Shown: in pieces, positions 62,315-64,000 of the stretch
Layout: the number at the start of each line of letters is the position of its first letter
How positions within the stretch are numbered: position 1 is the stretch's first letter
From: Rhabdochlamydiaceae bacterium
GTDB lineage: Bacteria; Chlamydiota; Chlamydiia; Chlamydiales; Rhabdochlamydiaceae
DNA length: 64,000 nucleotides
Direction: 5' to 3'
NCBI GenBank assembly: GCA_019745395.1
Contig: JAIETG010000022.1
Location: 62,001-126,000, forward strand
The notes under the pieces: generated by a model
Seen by the model: only the letters and a program-made list of their open reading frames with translations
Databases searched by the model: none
What the model was told of the DNA's origin: nothing
Made by a program: the position numbers and the translations under genes

Positions 62315-62346
62315 TCCCCTTTAAGTTGTGTTTTTTTGCTTTCAAC

Positions 62347-62362
62347 TACTACAGGTGTAGTA
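62347..62362. promoter_or_regulatory. Second BlaI-type operator, before the membrane-protein/rhodanese operon
   Basis: TACTACAGGTGTAGTA is a 7+7 perfect dyad with a 2-nt centre, matching the blaI operator in both half-sites. It lies 41 nt before the ATG at 62404, with TTGCTT 16 nt ahead of TAGTAG as a candidate promoter. The operon below is thus a predicted BlaI target. Confidence 0.78.
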
Positions 62363-62403
62363 GGTTTGGCTGTTAAGTTTTTTATCGTAAAAAGAGGAAC
62401 TTT

Positions 62404-63471
62404 ATGAGTACTGGAGTCATACATTCGTTAAATAGCACCTCATACGCTAGTTTTTCACCTATGTCTTCTTCGAACAAATTTAAGAATCTCTCTTATGCGG
62501 AATGTGAGCATATCTGGAGTTATGGAGGAAAATTAAACCTGCTTCTTCGAAACTTTTTGAATGCTGCAGCCAGAAGTCCTATGGTAGTTTTTTTTGTAGG
62601 TAAAGCTTCTTCTTGCACAATGAAAACTCTTGTAACTCGATTGAAACTTCTATCAATCGTCAGCGTTCCCTTTAGTTTAGTGGATATAACCTCTATTTCT
62701 CAAAAAATGGGCAAAAGTTTTTCGATCAATGATAAGGAGGGGCTCTTGATGAGCTCTTTATCTTTGACGATGACTGCAAGTGATGCATTGGATTCTTTCT
62801 CGACTTTCACAAATTCTTTACTAACGATTAGCTCTGGCGATCCTATTCAGCTCTTTTCCTTAATAGGACTTCCTCTTGGTTTCATCATTGCGGGAACCGG
62901 AACCGTTTCCCGTACAATTCATGTAGCAAAAGGTTTGAATCTTTATAAAAATATTCAGCCAGAAAGCTTTTTAAAGGAAAAAAATGTAGACAAAGCGATC
63001 TTAAAAAAAGAGCTGGAAGAAAAGCTTGGGATTGATGAAGTGCAAAAACTCATTAACTCACTTGCCTCTAAAGAGATGGATCCGACCAATTTGAAAAAAA
63101 TAGAGCAATTAAACGAAAAAAAGAAAGCTAGCATTTTAAGGTCTATTCCTAAAGATGCCATGCCAGCTTTTGAAAGGCTTTTTGCAATGTTTGATGTTCA
63201 AGATAGTTCCGTATTTACGGACCAAGAGCTTGAAGAGGTTTTCAACAATTTAAGAAATATACGAATGCATCTTGAGAAAAAAATGCGGGTAGATTCAGTT
63301 GGCATATTAGCCAATTTCATTGTTATCTCCGCTTTAGTTTTATTTAGCATGGGGATTGTAAATGCCCAGCCTTTTTTATTGATGGCGACAGCTTTTACTA
63401 TAAGATTGATCTCTCTTGCTTATCAAGATCAGAAAATACAATTCACTGATAAAATAAAAGGAGTTTTATGA
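62404..63471 (+). CDS. Unknown membrane protein under the second BlaI operator
   Basis: Not recognised; 355 aa. It has a polar Ser-rich N-terminus (1-50) and hydrophobic segments near 58-95 and 150-172. A long charged helical domain follows (about 185-300), then two close C-terminal hydrophobic helices (about 300-345). GAGG lies ~7 nt before the ATG. It is coupled to the rhodanese gene by ATGA. Bilobed hydrophobic segments occur in chlamydial inclusion-membrane proteins, but the position under a BlaI operator argues for a stress-response role. Both are inference. Confidence 0.65.
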   Translation: MSTGVIHSLNSTSYASFSPMSSSNKFKNLSYAECEHIWSYGGKLNLLLRNFLNAAARSPMVVFFVGKASSCTMKTLVTRLKLLSIVSVPFSLVDITSISQKMGKSFSINDKEGLLMSSLSLTMTASDALDSFSTFTNSLLTISSGDPIQLFSLIGLPLGFIIAGTGTVSRTIHVAKGLNLYKNIQPESFLKEKNVDKAILKKELEEKLGIDEVQKLINSLASKEMDPTNLKKIEQLNEKKKASILRSIPKDAMPAFERLFAMFDVQDSSVFTDQELEEVFNNLRNIRMHLEKKMRVDSVGILANFIVISALVLFSMGIVNAQPFLLMATAFTIRLISLAYQDQKIQFTDKIKGVL

Positions 63472-63917
63472 AAAAATCCCTATTTTCCTTGTTGTTAACA
63501 TCTCTATGTTTTGCTCCGTTTGCCTTATCTGCCAATTCCGGAGAGCGGTTTTTGCAATCTGAAGAAGCCGTTAAAATGGCCACTTACGGACACATCGATG
63601 CAAAAGGTCTAAAAGCTTTATTAGATTCTCAGACCCCTTTGATTTTACTCGATGCAAGAGGGGATAAGTGGAATGATGGGAACATCATTCCGGGCGCTAT
63701 CTTAGCTTCCTATGAAAATTCTGAGGAAGAGCTGGAGATGGTTATCCCGACGAAGGACAGTCTAGTAGTTGTGTATTGTTTTTCCTTTACTTGTCCACTC
63801 TCTGCTAGATTAGCGCAAAAATTAGTAGAATGGGGATATGTAAATGTCGTGGAATATCCAGCCGGATTGAAAGAGTGGCGAGATATTGCCAACTATCAAG
63901 TAGCACCAATTCAGTAA
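63468..63917 (+). CDS. Exported rhodanese-domain protein
   Basis: Single-domain sulfurtransferase fold. The 149-aa protein has a signal peptide (about 1-21, ALSA-NS) and the rhodanese start ILLDARGDKWNDGNIIPGA. The active loop is YCFSFTCPLSARLA, with C104 the likely persulfide Cys and C109 a second Cys. GWGY-like and EYPAGLKEWR closing motifs follow. Periplasmic rhodaneses with CxxxxC loops may act on sulfur or redox stress. GGAG lies 4 nt before the ATG, overlapping the upstream stop. It is predicted to be BlaI-regulated through the operator at 62347. Confidence 0.87.
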   Translation: MKKSLFSLLLTSLCFAPFALSANSGERFLQSEEAVKMATYGHIDAKGLKALLDSQTPLILLDARGDKWNDGNIIPGAILASYENSEEELEMVIPTKDSLVVVYCFSFTCPLSARLAQKLVEWGYVNVVEYPAGLKEWRDIANYQVAPIQ

Positions 63918-63939
63918 TTTTATTCATCCGTATTGAATT

Positions 63940-63966
63940 ATAGGTCGGAACCGTTTTTCGACCTAT
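63940..63966 (+). terminator. Hairpin after the rhodanese gene
   Basis: An 8-bp stem ATAGGTCG/CGACCTAT (63940-63947 with 63959-63966) has a T-rich loop and lies 22 nt after the stop. There is no T-run after it, so its strength is uncertain. Confidence 0.45.
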
Positions 63967-63986
63967 GGAAGAGTCTTGTTTGTGAT

Positions 63987-64000
63987 TACTACGCTTGTAG
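63987..64000. promoter_or_regulatory. Possible third BlaI-type operator at the window edge
   Basis: TACTACGCTTGTAG resembles the other two operators: the left half TACTAC is exact, and the core TAC-GCTT-GTA has one mismatch to TACA-N2-TGTA. It may control a gene beginning just beyond position 64000. Confidence 0.35.

Overview
The window looks like a chromosomal piece of an environmental (Parachlamydiales-type) member of the phylum Chlamydiae. Three things point there. First, uvrA is a double-length tandem fusion next to pyk, as in Chlamydia. Second, the order lpxL/htrB - ybbR - cdaA - cydA - cydB is, from memory, that of Chlamydia trachomatis CT010-CT014. Third, short house-keeping operons alternate with secreted, low-complexity or helical proteins of the kind expected from a type III-secreting obligate intracellular bacterium. 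Genus and species cannot be fixed from sequence alone.

Layout. 1-5.4 kb: double uvrA (3' end outside the window), divergent from pyk. 6.9-13.1 kb: lineage-specific proteins (a 658-aa protein with a duplicated module, a kinase-like protein, a Ser/Pro-rich protein with short repeats) around a VanX-type dipeptidase. 13.3-19.9 kb: rsmE, acyltransferase, YbbR protein and diadenylate cyclase on the minus strand, and cytochrome bd oxidase on the plus strand. 20-27.5 kb: GldA-like dehydrogenase, DEDDh exonuclease, beta-barrel protein, Dps, nusB-murB-PHP phosphoesterase, then an SDR/hypothetical/MnmM-like block. 27.6-31.4 kb: tRNA-Val, a degenerate ThrRS-like protein, infC-rpmI-rplT, pheS and tRNA-Ser.

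31.4-36 kb is an island that grew at the 3' end of tRNA-Ser. It has a 24-bp tRNA-end duplication, three copies of a recombinase-like HTH tail, two 261-bp direct repeats, a DUF3800 gene, a frameshifted gene, and an AbiE cassette whose toxin gene is broken. 36-42.5 kb: effector-like and exported proteins, a signal-peptide-bearing acetamidase/formamidase, an OprB porin and a membrane-anchored beta-carbonic anhydrase.

42.5-48.7 kb is a compact natural-product cluster: type III polyketide synthase, SAM methyltransferase, FAD oxidoreductase and a DHA2-type exporter, beside two alpha/beta hydrolases. It resembles the srsABC phenolic-lipid/quinone operon of Streptomyces. 50.2-52.8 kb holds three tandem collagen-like surface proteins. 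The first is out of frame at a G8 tract placed right after its signal peptide, which suggests phase variation. 53.2-56.5 kb is a stripped type I-C CRISPR effector module (cas5-cas8c-cas7) with a single repeat and no cas3, cas4, cas1 or cas2.

56.5-60.4 kb carries a small dimeric-barrel-like protein, an aldo/keto reductase and proA/proB. 60.9-64 kb is a BlaI/BlaR1-type regulatory locus. Near-identical dyad operators lie before blaI and before a membrane-protein/rhodanese operon, with a third weaker one at the window edge.
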